Assembly (NCBI GenBank): GCA_016195325.1 | Contig: JACPZX010000064.1 | Location: 1 to 33,919 of the forward strand | Source: Acidobacteriota bacterium | Lineage (GTDB): Bacteria; Acidobacteriota; Polarisedimenticolia; JACPZX01 | Length of the DNA: 33,919 nt | Direction: 5' to 3' | Shown: positions 7,241 to 15,730 of the stretch, one piece after another | How the letters are laid out: the number at the start of each line of letters is the position of its first letter | How positions within the stretch are numbered: position 1 is the stretch's first letter | The notes under the pieces: generated by a model | What the model was told of the DNA's origin: nothing | The model's input: the letters and a program-made list of their open reading frames with translations, nothing else | The model's database searches: none | Translations under genes and position numbers: made by a program

Positions 7241-7690
7241 ATGACCAGGCTGGCGACACTTTCCGCCGTTCTCGTCATCTCGACCGCCACGCTTTCCCTG
7301 GCGCGCACCCCCGAGCCCCCGGCGCCGGCGAGCGCGACGCAGGCCGCGGCCTATGCTCCCGTCCAGGGCGACGTCCCCGCGGGACACTACTGCAACATGG
7401 GATTCTTCACCCCTGACGGGCTTGTTCGGTTCCATGCCCTCGTGGAGAAGATTGCGGCCGCGGTGACTGAGAGCGAGGAGCTCGAGAACGGCTATCTCTT
7501 CAAGTTCTCTGGTCAGTTCCGGGAGGCCGGGGAATGGATCGACGGCGTCCGCGGTTGTTGTCCGACGATCGAATACTCCGTCGCGTTCACACCGCACGGC
7601 GGGCCGGTCACCCTGCGCATCACGGGCGGGGCGGGCGCCAGGGAGTTCATTCGGGAGGAATTCCGCAAGATCATCCATGAGAAGGGGTGA
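7241..7690 (+). CDS. Exported small protein with a conserved double-cysteine motif
   Basis: 149 residues. Start ATG 7241 has a strong GGAGGA four bases upstream; the long in-frame extension upstream is not used. The N-terminus is a signal peptide (about residues 1-22, ending near SLA-R), followed by an Ala/Pro-rich linker. The globular part contains HYCNMGFF, ELENGYLFKFSGQ, EWIDGVRGCCPTIEYSV, GGPVTLRITGG and REFIREEF. From memory this matches a widespread but unnamed family, often cytosolic and about 90 residues long, with the pattern E-W-x-x-x-x-R-x-CCP-x-x-x-[FY] and LRLTG near the end. Here it is exported. The adjacent cysteines suggest metal binding or redox chemistry. It is followed after six bases by an exported thioredoxin, which supports a redox role. 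Exact function unknown. Confidence 0.75.
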   Translation: MTRLATLSAVLVISTATLSLARTPEPPAPASATQAAAYAPVQGDVPAGHYCNMGFFTPDGLVRFHALVEKIAAAVTESEELENGYLFKFSGQFREAGEWIDGVRGCCPTIEYSVAFTPHGGPVTLRITGGAGAREFIREEFRKIIHEKG

Positions 7691-7696
7691 ACGGCG

Positions 7697-8149
7697 GTGT
7701 CGATCAGGATCCTGCTCGTGGGGTGCCTCTGCATCGCGGCCCTGAGCGCAGCTTCGGAAGCGAAGCCCTCGGTGACGTGGAGTTACACGTTTACCGGCAG
7801 GGACGCGGGGGCATCGCCGAGCCTCGACGATGTCCTCGCGTCCGCGCGGGCCGCCCGGCGGCCCGTCATGATCGACTTCACCGCCGAGTGGTGCGCCGCG
7901 TGTCGCCTGCTCGATCGGGACACGTACACCGCCCCCGACGTGATCCGGGAGGCGGACCGATTCGTCACCATCCGGATCGACGCGACGAACGTCGACGACG
8001 TGACGCAGCGGTTCACCCAGCGCTTCGGTGTCCGTGGATTGCCGACCCTGGTCTTCGTCACCTCGCGCGGCGCCGTGCTCGCCTCGTCGAAGATCCTCGG
8101 GCTCGTGGACGGCCCGAGGCTCGCGCGCGAGATGCGAGGGGTTCCCTGA
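7697..8149 (+). CDS. Exported thioredoxin-fold protein (WCAAC), DsbD-gamma-like
   Basis: 150 residues. A hydrophobic signal peptide (about 1-22) directs it to the periplasm. The redox motif is W-C66-A-A-C69, preceded by VMIDFTAEW, and the cis-proline is P116 in GLPTLVF. The length of the insert after the active site (DRDTYTAPDVIREADRFVTIRIDAT) and the sequence TQRFGVRGLPT match the C-terminal domain of DsbD and stand-alone periplasmic thioredoxin_7 proteins. It probably keeps partner cysteines reduced outside the cytoplasm; the double-Cys protein encoded six bases upstream is the obvious candidate. The start is GTG 7697, with AAGGGG about nine bases upstream inside the end of the previous gene. 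Its stop overlaps the presumed CTG start of the sigma factor gene. Confidence 0.85.
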   Translation: MSIRILLVGCLCIAALSAASEAKPSVTWSYTFTGRDAGASPSLDDVLASARAARRPVMIDFTAEWCAACRLLDRDTYTAPDVIREADRFVTIRIDATNVDDVTQRFTQRFGVRGLPTLVFVTSRGAVLASSKILGLVDGPRLAREMRGVP

Positions 8150-8685
8150 CCACGCCGCAAGCGCGCGCCGCGATTCAGGATCTGTTCAGGCGCCTCGCCG
8201 ACGGAGACCGCTCCGCGATCGAGCCGGCCTTCGCCGCGCTCTGGCCCCTTCTCCGCGGGTTCGCCGCGCGCGCGCTGCACGACGACGGGCATGCGGAGGA
8301 TGCCGCGCAGCAGGCCATGATCAAGCTGTTCGAGCAAGCGGCCGACTTCGACCCGTCCCGCGACGGCGTCGCATGGGCGATCGCCATCACCTCTTATGAG
8401 GTCCGATCGATCCGGCGAAGAGGCCTGCGGCGCCGGGAAGAAGCGCTTGACCACGCGGCTGAAGCTCTCGCGACGACCGACACGCCCGAGGCGATGGTCG
8501 TCGACCGCGATCTCGCGCGCGCCGCGCGCGAGGTGCTCTCGGGGATGAAAGAGGAGGACATGGCTGCGATTCTCGTGGCGATCGGCGAGCGCCGCCCCCT
8601 CCGTGACGCGACGTTTCGAAAACGCCTCCAGCGCGCCCTCGCGCGGCTGCGCCATGCCTGGGGGGCCAAACATGAGATCTCCTGA
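8146..8685 (+). CDS. ECF-like RNA polymerase sigma factor with apparent CTG start
   Basis: 179 residues. The N-terminal half has region 2 features: LFRRLADGDRSAIEPAFAALW, then HAEDAAQQAMIKLFEQ, the core-binding helix, and WAIAITSYEVRSIRRR. The C-terminal end (MKEEDMAAILVAI ... ATFRKRLQRALARLR) is region 4. It should redirect RNA polymerase to a set of target promoters. No ATG, GTG or TTG lies in frame at a suitable position. The only sensible start is CTG 8146, which overlaps the thioredoxin stop as CTGA and has GAGGGG four bases upstream. No adjacent anti-sigma factor is recognised; the downstream membrane protein overlaps this gene's end by 14 bases and could act as a regulator. Confidence 0.78.
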   Translation: MTTPQARAAIQDLFRRLADGDRSAIEPAFAALWPLLRGFAARALHDDGHAEDAAQQAMIKLFEQAADFDPSRDGVAWAIAITSYEVRSIRRRGLRRREEALDHAAEALATTDTPEAMVVDRDLARAAREVLSGMKEEDMAAILVAIGERRPLRDATFRKRLQRALARLRHAWGAKHEIS

Positions 8686-9208
8686 CGAGGTCATCCTCCG
8701 CGTCCGGTCCGCCTACGAGCGCGGGAGGATTCTCCGCGCACTGCGCACATCGGTCCTCGTCGTGCCGATGGTGCTGGCGTCGTTCGGAGGCTGCGGCCGC
8801 CCGGCCACGTCGATCGTGATCGGCGTCGTTCTCGCGACCGTCGCCACGTGTCTCGTGTGGCGCGGCGGGATCACTGGTCGCGCGGTGTGGCCTGGGCTTG
8901 TCGCGGGGCTCGCCGCGCTCGTGGTCCCCCTCGTGGCGTGCAAAGTGCTGGAGTCCTACGGAATCGGCGGCGCCCTGCCCCTCGCCGCGTGCGTCGTGGG
9001 CGGTCTCGGGTCGGGGCTGATCGTGACGCGGTACGCGATGCGCGAGCGCGACGAGCGCGCGCTCTTCGTCCTCGTGGGGGGCGGCACCGCGGCGCTCGCG
9101 GGAGCGCTCGGCTGCCTCGGCGCAGGGTTCGGCGGGGTCATCGCCATGACCGCCGGCCTCCTCGCCGTCACGCCTCTCGCGCTGAGGGCTGACATCCGGC
9201 GGTCCTGA
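8672..9208 (+). CDS. Multi-pass inner-membrane protein in a sigma-factor operon
   Basis: 178 residues with about five hydrophobic segments, starting near 26, 47, 70, 97 and 132, rich in Gly, Ala and Val. The first 22 residues (MRSPDEVILRVRSAYERGRI) are charged and likely cytosolic. A charged loop (RYAMRERDER) separates the fourth and fifth segments. No family is recognised. It starts at ATG 8672, inside the last codons of the sigma gene, so the two are translationally coupled. Such membrane partners of ECF sigma genes often act as anti-sigma or sensory proteins, and the short cytosolic N-terminus could bind the sigma factor. That is an inference from position, since no zinc-binding anti-sigma motif (HxxxCxxC) is present. 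Confidence 0.72.
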   Translation: MRSPDEVILRVRSAYERGRILRALRTSVLVVPMVLASFGGCGRPATSIVIGVVLATVATCLVWRGGITGRAVWPGLVAGLAALVVPLVACKVLESYGIGGALPLAACVVGGLGSGLIVTRYAMRERDERALFVLVGGGTAALAGALGCLGAGFGGVIAMTAGLLAVTPLALRADIRRS

Positions 9209-9212
9209 TTGG

Positions 9213-9220
9213 TGTACCTT
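9213..9220 (+). promoter_or_regulatory. Conserved TGTACCTT element before kinase 1
   Basis: TGTACCTT lies at 9213-9220 and contains TACCTT, a TAnnnT match, nine bases before ATG 9230. The same octamer occurs before the paralogous kinase at 15731-15738, although most other intergenic sequence differs. It may be a -10 element giving a nearly leaderless transcript. No Shine-Dalgarno sequence precedes either kinase. Confidence 0.42.
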
Positions 9221-9229
9221 CCCCCCGCC

Positions 9230-11860
9230 ATGCCCCTCACCCCCGGCACGCGCCTCGGCCCTTACGAAATCCTCTCCGCGCTCGGCGCGGGCGGCATGGG
9301 CGAGGTCTACCGCGCGAAGGACACGCGGCTCGACCGGACCGTCGCGATCAAGGTCCTGCCGGCTCACCTCTCGTCGAACGCCGATCTGAGGCAGCGCTTC
9401 GAGCGGGAGGCGCGCGCGGTCTCGAGCCTCAACCACCCGAACGTCTGCACGCTCCACGACATCGGTCGCGAGGGGAACACGGACTTCCTCGTGATGGAGC
9501 TCCTCGAGGGGGAGACCCTGGCCGCGCGCCTCGGGCGCGGGCCGGTGCCGCCCGCCGAGCTTCTCCGCTACGCGGTCGAGATCGCCGACGCCCTCGACCG
9601 CGCCCACCGCTCGGGGATCCTGCATCGCGATCTGAAGCCCGGCAACGTCATGATCACGAAGACGGGGACGAAGCTCCTCGACTTCGGCCTCGCGAAGGGG
9701 ATCACCCAGGCTGCCGCCTCCCCTCTCACGGCGGCTCCCACCGCCACGAGCCCGCTGACGGCGCAAGGAACGATCGTCGGCACCTTCCAGTACATGGCCC
9801 CCGAGCAGTTCGAAGGGAAGGAGGCGGACGTACGGAGCGACATCTTCGCCTTCGGCACCGTCCTCTACGAGATGGCGACGGGGAAGCGCGCCTTCGAGGG
9901 GAAGACCCAGGCGTCGATGATCGCCGCGATCCTCGAGCGCGAGCCCGCGCCGATCACGTCGATCCAGCCGCTCGCCCCCGCCGGCCTCGAGCGCGTGGTA
10001 AAGCAGTGCCTCGCGAAGGATCCCGACGAGCGCTGGCAGAGCGCCGGAGATCTCAAGAGGGAGCTGAAGTGGATCGCCGAAGGGGGATCGCAGGCGGGAG
10101 TCCCGGCTCCGGCGATCGCACCGGGGCGGCGGTCATCCCTCGTCCTCGTGACGGTCGTGGCGCTCCTCGTGGCGGCGGGTTTCGCGGCCGGATTCCTCCT
10201 CCGAAAACCCACGACCCCCGCCGTCCTCCATGCGACGATCGACCTCCCCCCCCAGATCAAGCTCGATCCGGAGAACCTCACGCTCGCCCTCTCTCCCGAC
10301 GGCCGGACCCTTGCCTTCACGGGCTTCACGACGGGGGGCAACAGCCAGATCTGGATTCGCCCTCTCGACGCTGCGAGCGCGGTCCCTCTCGCCGGAACGG
10401 AGGGGGCCACCTGCCCCTTCTGGTCCCCGGACGGCCGGTACCTCGGCTTCTTCGCCGATCGAAAGCTGAAGAAGGTGCCCGCTTCCGGCGGCACGTCGCA
10501 GACTCTCTGCGACGCCCCGACGGGACGCGGAGGGACGTGGAGCCGGAACGGCGTCATCGTCTTCGCCCCCGGCATCTTCGGGGGGCTGTACCAGATCCCC
10601 GCGGCGGGCGGCACCCCGTCGGCGCTCACGACGGCGGGGAAGGAAGGACAGACGGACAGGCTTCCCCATTTCATGCCCGACGGCAAGCACGTCCTGTTCT
10701 ACTCCGGCAAGGCCGTCGATGACGGTCACAATGGGATCTACGCGCTCGACCTCGCGACGAAGAAAATTTCTCTCGTGATGAACACCAACAGCGAGGCGCA
10801 GTATCTCGAGAATGGCTACATCGCCTACGTCAGGGAGGGAAACCTCCAGATCCAGCCGTTCGATCCCGTGAGCCTCCGCCCGAAGGGCGACCCCGTCCCC
10901 ATCGCGGAAAAGGTCCGGTTCAGCGCCTACCGCTGGACGGGAGCGGTGACGGTCAGCGCGGCCGGCCCGGTCATCTTTCAGACGGGCTCCGGGGCCTCCA
11001 AGGATCTCCTCACCTGGTACGATCTCGACGGCAAGAAGCTCGCGACGATCGGCGAGCCGACGAGCTTCGGAGACTTCACTCTCTCGCCCGACGGCCAGCG
11101 CGCGCTCGTCACGCTGAGCGCGGGAGACAGCAAACCCGATCTCTGGTCGTTCGATCTCCACCGCGGCGTCGGGAGCAAGTTCACGTTCACCCCGGGGTTC
11201 TACAACGGCACGGCGTGGTCGCCTGACGGAGAGCAGATCGCCTACTCGAACTACCCCTCGATCTTCATCAAGCTCGCCAACGGGGCCTCAGGGGAACGCT
11301 CGATCTTCACGACCAGCGCCTCGATCATCGCCGTGAACGACTGGTCGCCGGACGGCAGGTCCATCGTCTTCAGCCAGCTCGGCAACCAGGCGGGGTGGGA
11401 CCTCCTGACGGTGCCCGTCTCGGGAGGCGCGCCGCAGCCGTTCCTCGCCTCTCCGGCCAACGAGAAGAACGGTCGCTTCTCCCCCGACGGAAAGTGGCTT
11501 CTGTACCTCTCGGACGAGACCGGCCGCGACGAGGTGTACGTGGTCCCCTACCCCGGCCCCGGCGGAAAGTGGCAGATCTCCTCCGGCGGGGCCTACGAGG
11601 CCGCGTGGCTCGGCGACGGGCACCAGATCGCCGTGACGACGATCGAGTACAGCCTTCTCGCCGTGGACGTCCAGGCGCGGGGATCGAGCCTCGCGGTCGG
11701 CGCCTCGCACCCTCTATTCGGCGGCGTGGCCATCGTCGGCGCATTCCAGATCACGCGCGACGGGAAGAAGATCCTCGTCGCGTCGCCCCTGGAGAATACC
11801 AACACCTCGAACCCGCTGACGATCGTCACCGACTGGGTCGCGGAGCTCCAGAAGAAATAA
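9230..11860 (+). CDS. Transmembrane Ser/Thr protein kinase with TolB/WD40-like propeller (kinase 1)
   Basis: 876 residues. The kinase domain occupies about 1-275: glycine loop GAGGMGEVY (19-27), VAIK with catalytic Lys41, HRDLKPGN catalytic loop, DFG, and APEQ. It is complete in the ATP- and Mg-binding residues and should be active. A basic stretch and one transmembrane helix (about 302-325) follow, then an outer domain of repeated WSPDG/FSPDG strands (LSPDGRTLAF, FWSPDGRYLGF, WSPDGEQIAY, FSPDGKWLLYLS and others), a TolB-like or PD40 beta-propeller in the periplasm. This receptor-like design senses something outside and phosphorylates cytosolic targets. Start ATG 9230 gives the family N-terminus TPGTRLGPYE. 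It follows the membrane protein gene by 21 bases. A close paralogue lies at 15750. Confidence 0.93.
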   Translation: MPLTPGTRLGPYEILSALGAGGMGEVYRAKDTRLDRTVAIKVLPAHLSSNADLRQRFEREARAVSSLNHPNVCTLHDIGREGNTDFLVMELLEGETLAARLGRGPVPPAELLRYAVEIADALDRAHRSGILHRDLKPGNVMITKTGTKLLDFGLAKGITQAAASPLTAAPTATSPLTAQGTIVGTFQYMAPEQFEGKEADVRSDIFAFGTVLYEMATGKRAFEGKTQASMIAAILEREPAPITSIQPLAPAGLERVVKQCLAKDPDERWQSAGDLKRELKWIAEGGSQAGVPAPAIAPGRRSSLVLVTVVALLVAAGFAAGFLLRKPTTPAVLHATIDLPPQIKLDPENLTLALSPDGRTLAFTGFTTGGNSQIWIRPLDAASAVPLAGTEGATCPFWSPDGRYLGFFADRKLKKVPASGGTSQTLCDAPTGRGGTWSRNGVIVFAPGIFGGLYQIPAAGGTPSALTTAGKEGQTDRLPHFMPDGKHVLFYSGKAVDDGHNGIYALDLATKKISLVMNTNSEAQYLENGYIAYVREGNLQIQPFDPVSLRPKGDPVPIAEKVRFSAYRWTGAVTVSAAGPVIFQTGSGASKDLLTWYDLDGKKLATIGEPTSFGDFTLSPDGQRALVTLSAGDSKPDLWSFDLHRGVGSKFTFTPGFYNGTAWSPDGEQIAYSNYPSIFIKLANGASGERSIFTTSASIIAVNDWSPDGRSIVFSQLGNQAGWDLLTVPVSGGAPQPFLASPANEKNGRFSPDGKWLLYLSDETGRDEVYVVPYPGPGGKWQISSGGAYEAAWLGDGHQIAVTTIEYSLLAVDVQARGSSLAVGASHPLFGGVAIVGAFQITRDGKKILVASPLENTNTSNPLTIVTDWVAELQKK

Positions 11861-11886
11861 CCGCGGCTCGACGCCACCTTTACCCC

Positions 11887-11906
11887 GATCCCCGGTGAGG
11901 GGAATC
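11887..11906 (+). terminator. Weak hairpin after kinase 1
   Basis: GATCCCC pairs with GGGGAATC (one bulged A) around GGTGA, 26 bases after the kinase stop. There is no T-run. The rest of the 112-base gap (11861-11972) holds a second small hairpin, CGGCG-GGCTA-CGCCG at 11936-11950, and the ribosome-binding site of the next gene. Confidence 0.25.
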
Positions 11907-11972
11907 CGCGCCTCCGAGCGTTGAGATCCGTGTCCCGGCGGGCTACGCCGCGCCAAGGGGGAGGAGCGTCGC

Positions 11973-14900
11973 ATGAAGAAGAGCTTCGGGGCACGATTGT
12001 TCCGACTGGCCGTTGCCGGCCTCCTTCTGGCGGTGCCCGGGAGCCCCGCGCAGGCGGCGACCCCGCCCCAGGTGTCGCTGCTGAAGGACATCAATCTCTC
12101 CGGCAGCTCGCTGCCCCTTCACCTGACAGGCGCGAACGGGATGCTGTTCTTCACGGCCAACGACGGCATCCACGGGGTCGAGCTGTGGAAGAGCGACGGG
12201 ACGTCGTCCGGAACGGTCATGGTGGCCGACATCAACCACGGGCTCGGCGGCTCGTCCCCCAACCTCCTGACGAACGTGAACGGGACGCTCTTCTTCACGG
12301 CCAACGACGGCGCGAGCGGCCTCGAGCTGTGGAAGAGCGACGGGACGGCGGCCGGGACGGTGCTTGTGAAGGACATCGTTCCCGGAGCGGGCGGCTCGTT
12401 TCCCGACTACCTGACGAACGTCGGCGGGACGCTGTTCTTCAAGGCACTGGACGCCGCCCACGGAGCCGAGCTCTGGAAGAGCGACGGCACCGAGGTGGGG
12501 ACCGTCCTCGTCGCGGACATCAACCCGGGCGCCGGGAACTCGAATCCCGCCTACCTGACCGACGTGAACGGGACGGTCTTCTTCCAGGCGACGGAGCCCG
12601 TCCATGGGGGTGAGCTCTGGAGGAGCGACGGGACGGCGGCCGGAACGGTTCTCGTGATGGACATCAACCCCGGCGCCGGCAACTCGTTTCCATACGAGCT
12701 GATCAACGAGAATGGCACGCTCTTCTTCCCGGCGGTCTACGCGTACGACCCGAACGGAAAGCCCGTCGGAACCGAGCTGATGACGACGGGAGGCCTCGTC
12801 AAGGACATCAATCTGTCCGGCAACGGGAACCCGTCGCGCATGACGGACGTGAACGGCATTCTCTTCTTCACGGCGTCGGACGGCTTCGCCCACGGTTTCG
12901 AGCTGTGGACGAGCGACGGCACGACCGGGGGGACGAGGATGGTCAAGGACATCGCCCCCGGAGCCGCTGACGCCTTCCCGGGCGGCGTGGCGTCGGGGTT
13001 TCTGACGAACGTGAACGGGACCCTCTTCTTCACGGCGAACGACGTCGTCCACGGCGTCGAGCTCTGGAAGAGCGACGGGACGGCAGCGGGAACCGTTCTC
13101 GTGTTGGAGATCGTCCCAGGCAACAGTACCTCCTCGGGCCCCATCAACCTCCTGAACGTCGGCGGCACGCTGTTCTTCAATGCTTTTGACTTCAGCCATG
13201 GGACCGAGCTCTGGATGAGCGACGGGACGGCGGCGGGAACCGTTCTCGTGGCGGACATACGTCCCGGCACCGCCGGCTCGAATCCCTACTATTTCGCCAA
13301 CGTCAACGGCACGCTCTTCTTCACGGCGGACGACGGGGTCCACGGGTCCGAGGTCTGGACGACGGGCGCCATCACCGATCCGCCGCAAATCACCAGCGCG
13401 AGCGGCGCGACCTTCACCGAGGGGGCGCCCGGATCCTTCACCGTGAAGGCGACGGGAAGTCCGACGCCGACGCTGAGCCTGTCGGGGGCGCTGCCTTCCG
13501 GCGTGACGTTCGATCCCGCGACCGGCGTTCTCGGCGGACCTCCTGCGGCGGGGACGGCCGGAGCCTACCCGCTCATGATCACGGCGAGCAACGGCGTGCC
13601 CCCCGACGACCTCCAGCCGTTCACTCTCACCGTCAACGCCCCTGTCGGCGCGGACACGACGCCGCCCGCGCTGATGCTGCCGCCGGGCGCGACGGTCGAA
13701 GCGACAGGCCCCTCCGGCGCCGTCGTGACCTTCGCCGCCACCGCCGTGGATCTCATCGACGGCCCGCGCCCGGTGACGTGCGTGCCGGCGTCCGGCTCCA
13801 CGTTCCCCCTCGGCATGACGACGGTCAACTGCACGGCGAGCGACCTGAGCGGCAACATCGCGCACGGCTCCTTCACCGTGTCGGTCCAGCCTCCGGCGCC
13901 GCCCGTTCTCACGCTTCCGGCGAACCTGACGCTCGAGGCGACGGACGCCTCCGGCGCCGTCGTGAACTTCATCGCCACCGCGGTGGATCTCGTCGATGGC
14001 CCGCGACCGGTGACGTGCGTGCCGGCGTCGGGGGCCACATTCCCCGTCGGCGTGACGACCGTCGACTGTTCGGCCAGCGACTTGAACGGCCATGTCGCGA
14101 ACGACTCGTTCACGGTGACGGTCCTGCCGGCGGCGCCGCCCGTCCTCGCGCTTCCGGCGAATCTGACGCTCGAGGCGATGGGGCTCTCCGGCGTCGCCGT
14201 GAATTTCAACGCGACCGCGGTGGATCTCGTCGACGGCCCTCGCCCGGTGACGTGCGCGCCGGCGTCGGGCTCCACGTTCCCCGTCAACCTGATCTTCCCG
14301 ACGACCGTCAACTGTTCGGCGAGCGACCTGACCGGGCACGTCGCGAACGGCTCGTTCACCGTGATGGTCCAGGCGGGGGTGCCACCCGTTCTGACGCTTC
14401 CGGCGAACATGGCGATCGAGGCGACGGGCGCGTCCGGCGCCGTCGTGACCTTCACCGCGACCGCACTCGACGCCTTCGACGGCCCGCGGCCGGTGACGTG
14501 CGCGCCGCCGTCGGGCTCCACGTTCCCCATCAACCCGATCAACCCGACGACCGTCAACTGCTCGGCGAGCGACCTGTCCGGCAATGTGGCGAGCGGCTCG
14601 TTTGACGTGGCCGTCCGGGACACGACGCCGCCGGTCCTTTCGCTTCCCGCGAGCCTGACGCTCGAAGCGACGGGTCCCTTCGGCGCGGCGGCGAGCTTCA
14701 CCGCGACCGCCACGGATCTCGTCGACGGCCCGCGGCCCGTGGCGTGCGTGCCGGCGTCGGGATCCACGTTCTCCCTCGGCATGACGACGGTCGACTGTTC
14801 GGCGGACGATCTGTCCCGCAACCGGGCGAGCGGTTCCTTCACCGTGACGGTCCAGGACACGAAGCCGCCCGTTCTCACGCTGCCGGGGAACCTGGCGCTC

Positions 14901-15638
14901 GCCGCGACCGGACCGTTCGGCGCCACGGCGACGTTCACCGCGACCGCCGCGGATCTCGTCGACGGCCCGCTCCCGGTGACGTGCGTGCCGCAGTCCGGCG
15001 ACACGTTTCCGCTGGGAACGACGACGGTCAATTGCTCGGCAAGCGACCAGGCCGGACATGTGGTGCACGGCAGCTTCGCAGTCGTCGTCGGCGACGTCAC
15101 ACCCCCCGTCGTCATCCCTCCCGCTCCCATCTCGGTGCTCGCCACCGAGCTCGGCGGCGCGCGCGGCGCGGCGGTGCCGGCTCTGGCCGCTTTCCTCGGC
15201 GCGGGATCTGCGAACGACGCGATCGATCCGGCTCCCGTGCGGCTCCCTCCTCAGGTGAGCGCAATCGATGTCGACGACCAGTCGCTCTTCGCCGCCGGAA
15301 AGACGACGACGGTCACCTTCCGGTACCGCGATGCGAGCGGAAACACGGGCACCGCTCTCTCCACCGTCTTCGTGGAGGGAGCCGCGGCGCAGATATCGGA
15401 TCTGATCCCGGTGGTCAGGGGCCTCGGGCTGTCCCGGAAGCTCACGGGCAACCTCGTTACCAAGCTGCAGGACGCGGTGAGCTACGTCAACGCCGGAAAG
15501 GTCACGCGCGCGTGCGTGAAGCTCGAGAAGTTCATCGAAGTGGTGAACGCCCAGTCCGGGAAGGGCATCGCCCCGGCCGACGCGAGCGCCCTGATCGCGG
15601 AGGCGACGCGGATACGGTCGGTGCTCGGCTGCCTGTAG
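11973..15638 (+). CDS. Large exported multidomain protein: ELWxSDGT repeats, putative Ig, six HYR repeats, FIMAH
   Basis: 1221 residues. A signal peptide (about 1-29, ending AQA-A) is followed by seven clear ELWxSDGT units with two degenerate ones (about 30-465). Each runs NGTLFFTAND-x-HGxELWxSDGTxxGTxxVxDIxPG and is likely a beta-propeller blade. A He_PIG-type putative Ig domain (about 470-555, PSGVTFDPATGVLGG) comes next. Six HYR modules then occur (about 560-1040), each with PPVLxLPxNLTLEATG ... DGPRPVTCxPxSGSTFP ... TTVxCSASDxxGN and two cysteines. A seventh, divergent module and a FIMAH-like C-terminus (about 1137-1221, KLQDAVSYVNAGKVTRACVKLEKFIEVV) end the protein. Start ATG 11973 has a strong GGGGGAGGAG. 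The architecture points to an extracellular or surface adhesive protein. No catalytic residues are seen. Its position between two receptor kinases may be coincidental. Confidence 0.9.
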   Translation: MKKSFGARLFRLAVAGLLLAVPGSPAQAATPPQVSLLKDINLSGSSLPLHLTGANGMLFFTANDGIHGVELWKSDGTSSGTVMVADINHGLGGSSPNLLTNVNGTLFFTANDGASGLELWKSDGTAAGTVLVKDIVPGAGGSFPDYLTNVGGTLFFKALDAAHGAELWKSDGTEVGTVLVADINPGAGNSNPAYLTDVNGTVFFQATEPVHGGELWRSDGTAAGTVLVMDINPGAGNSFPYELINENGTLFFPAVYAYDPNGKPVGTELMTTGGLVKDINLSGNGNPSRMTDVNGILFFTASDGFAHGFELWTSDGTTGGTRMVKDIAPGAADAFPGGVASGFLTNVNGTLFFTANDVVHGVELWKSDGTAAGTVLVLEIVPGNSTSSGPINLLNVGGTLFFNAFDFSHGTELWMSDGTAAGTVLVADIRPGTAGSNPYYFANVNGTLFFTADDGVHGSEVWTTGAITDPPQITSASGATFTEGAPGSFTVKATGSPTPTLSLSGALPSGVTFDPATGVLGGPPAAGTAGAYPLMITASNGVPPDDLQPFTLTVNAPVGADTTPPALMLPPGATVEATGPSGAVVTFAATAVDLIDGPRPVTCVPASGSTFPLGMTTVNCTASDLSGNIAHGSFTVSVQPPAPPVLTLPANLTLEATDASGAVVNFIATAVDLVDGPRPVTCVPASGATFPVGVTTVDCSASDLNGHVANDSFTVTVLPAAPPVLALPANLTLEAMGLSGVAVNFNATAVDLVDGPRPVTCAPASGSTFPVNLIFPTTVNCSASDLTGHVANGSFTVMVQAGVPPVLTLPANMAIEATGASGAVVTFTATALDAFDGPRPVTCAPPSGSTFPINPINPTTVNCSASDLSGNVASGSFDVAVRDTTPPVLSLPASLTLEATGPFGAAASFTATATDLVDGPRPVACVPASGSTFSLGMTTVDCSADDLSRNRASGSFTVTVQDTKPPVLTLPGNLALAATGPFGATATFTATAADLVDGPLPVTCVPQSGDTFPLGTTTVNCSASDQAGHVVHGSFAVVVGDVTPPVVIPPAPISVLATELGGARGAAVPALAAFLGAGSANDAIDPAPVRLPPQVSAIDVDDQSLFAAGKTTTVTFRYRDASGNTGTALSTVFVEGAAAQISDLIPVVRGLGLSRKLTGNLVTKLQDAVSYVNAGKVTRACVKLEKFIEVVNAQSGKGIAPADASALIAEATRIRSVLGCL
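13653..15090 (+). repeat. Six tandem copies of an HYR-encoding unit of about 237-246 bases
   Basis: The coding sequence contains six diverged direct repeats, beginning near 13653, 13890, 14127, 14370, 14618 and 14855. Conserved cores encode VDGPRPVTC and TTVNCSASD. Copies three and four carry small in-frame insertions (VNLIF and INPIN). The pattern indicates internal duplication followed by divergence. It is also the likely cause of long spurious open frames on the opposite strand. Confidence 0.85.
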
Positions 15639-15651
15639 CCGGGAATCCCGG
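15639..15651 (+). terminator. Short hairpin right after the HYR protein stop
   Basis: CCGGG-AAT-CCCGG begins directly after the stop codon, and a flanking GCC/GGC can extend the stem imperfectly. There is no T-run, so termination is uncertain. The remaining gap to 15749 holds the TGTACCTT element and nothing else recognised. Confidence 0.28.
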
Positions 15652-15730
15652 AGGCAAGCTCCAGTGCAGCACGTTCATCGAGCGGGATGCCCGGCTGTCG
15701 TGCGGGCGATGACGTCTCCGCCGGCCGTGT

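Noticed and set aside
7687-8145. Upstream extension of the sigma factor frame through the thioredoxin gene
   Set aside because: The extension is an out-of-frame reading of a clear thioredoxin and is Arg/Pro-rich without structure.
11943-15068. A 1041-codon open frame on the minus strand
   Set aside because: It is a mirror of the tandem repeats and GC-biased codons of the plus-strand HYR protein. Its translation is Arg/His/Gly-rich with no domain, signal peptide or sensible start.
13653-15090. Regular repeats considered as a CRISPR array
   Set aside because: The units are about 240 bases, contiguous, diverged and in frame within one protein; there are no short identical repeats with unique spacers.
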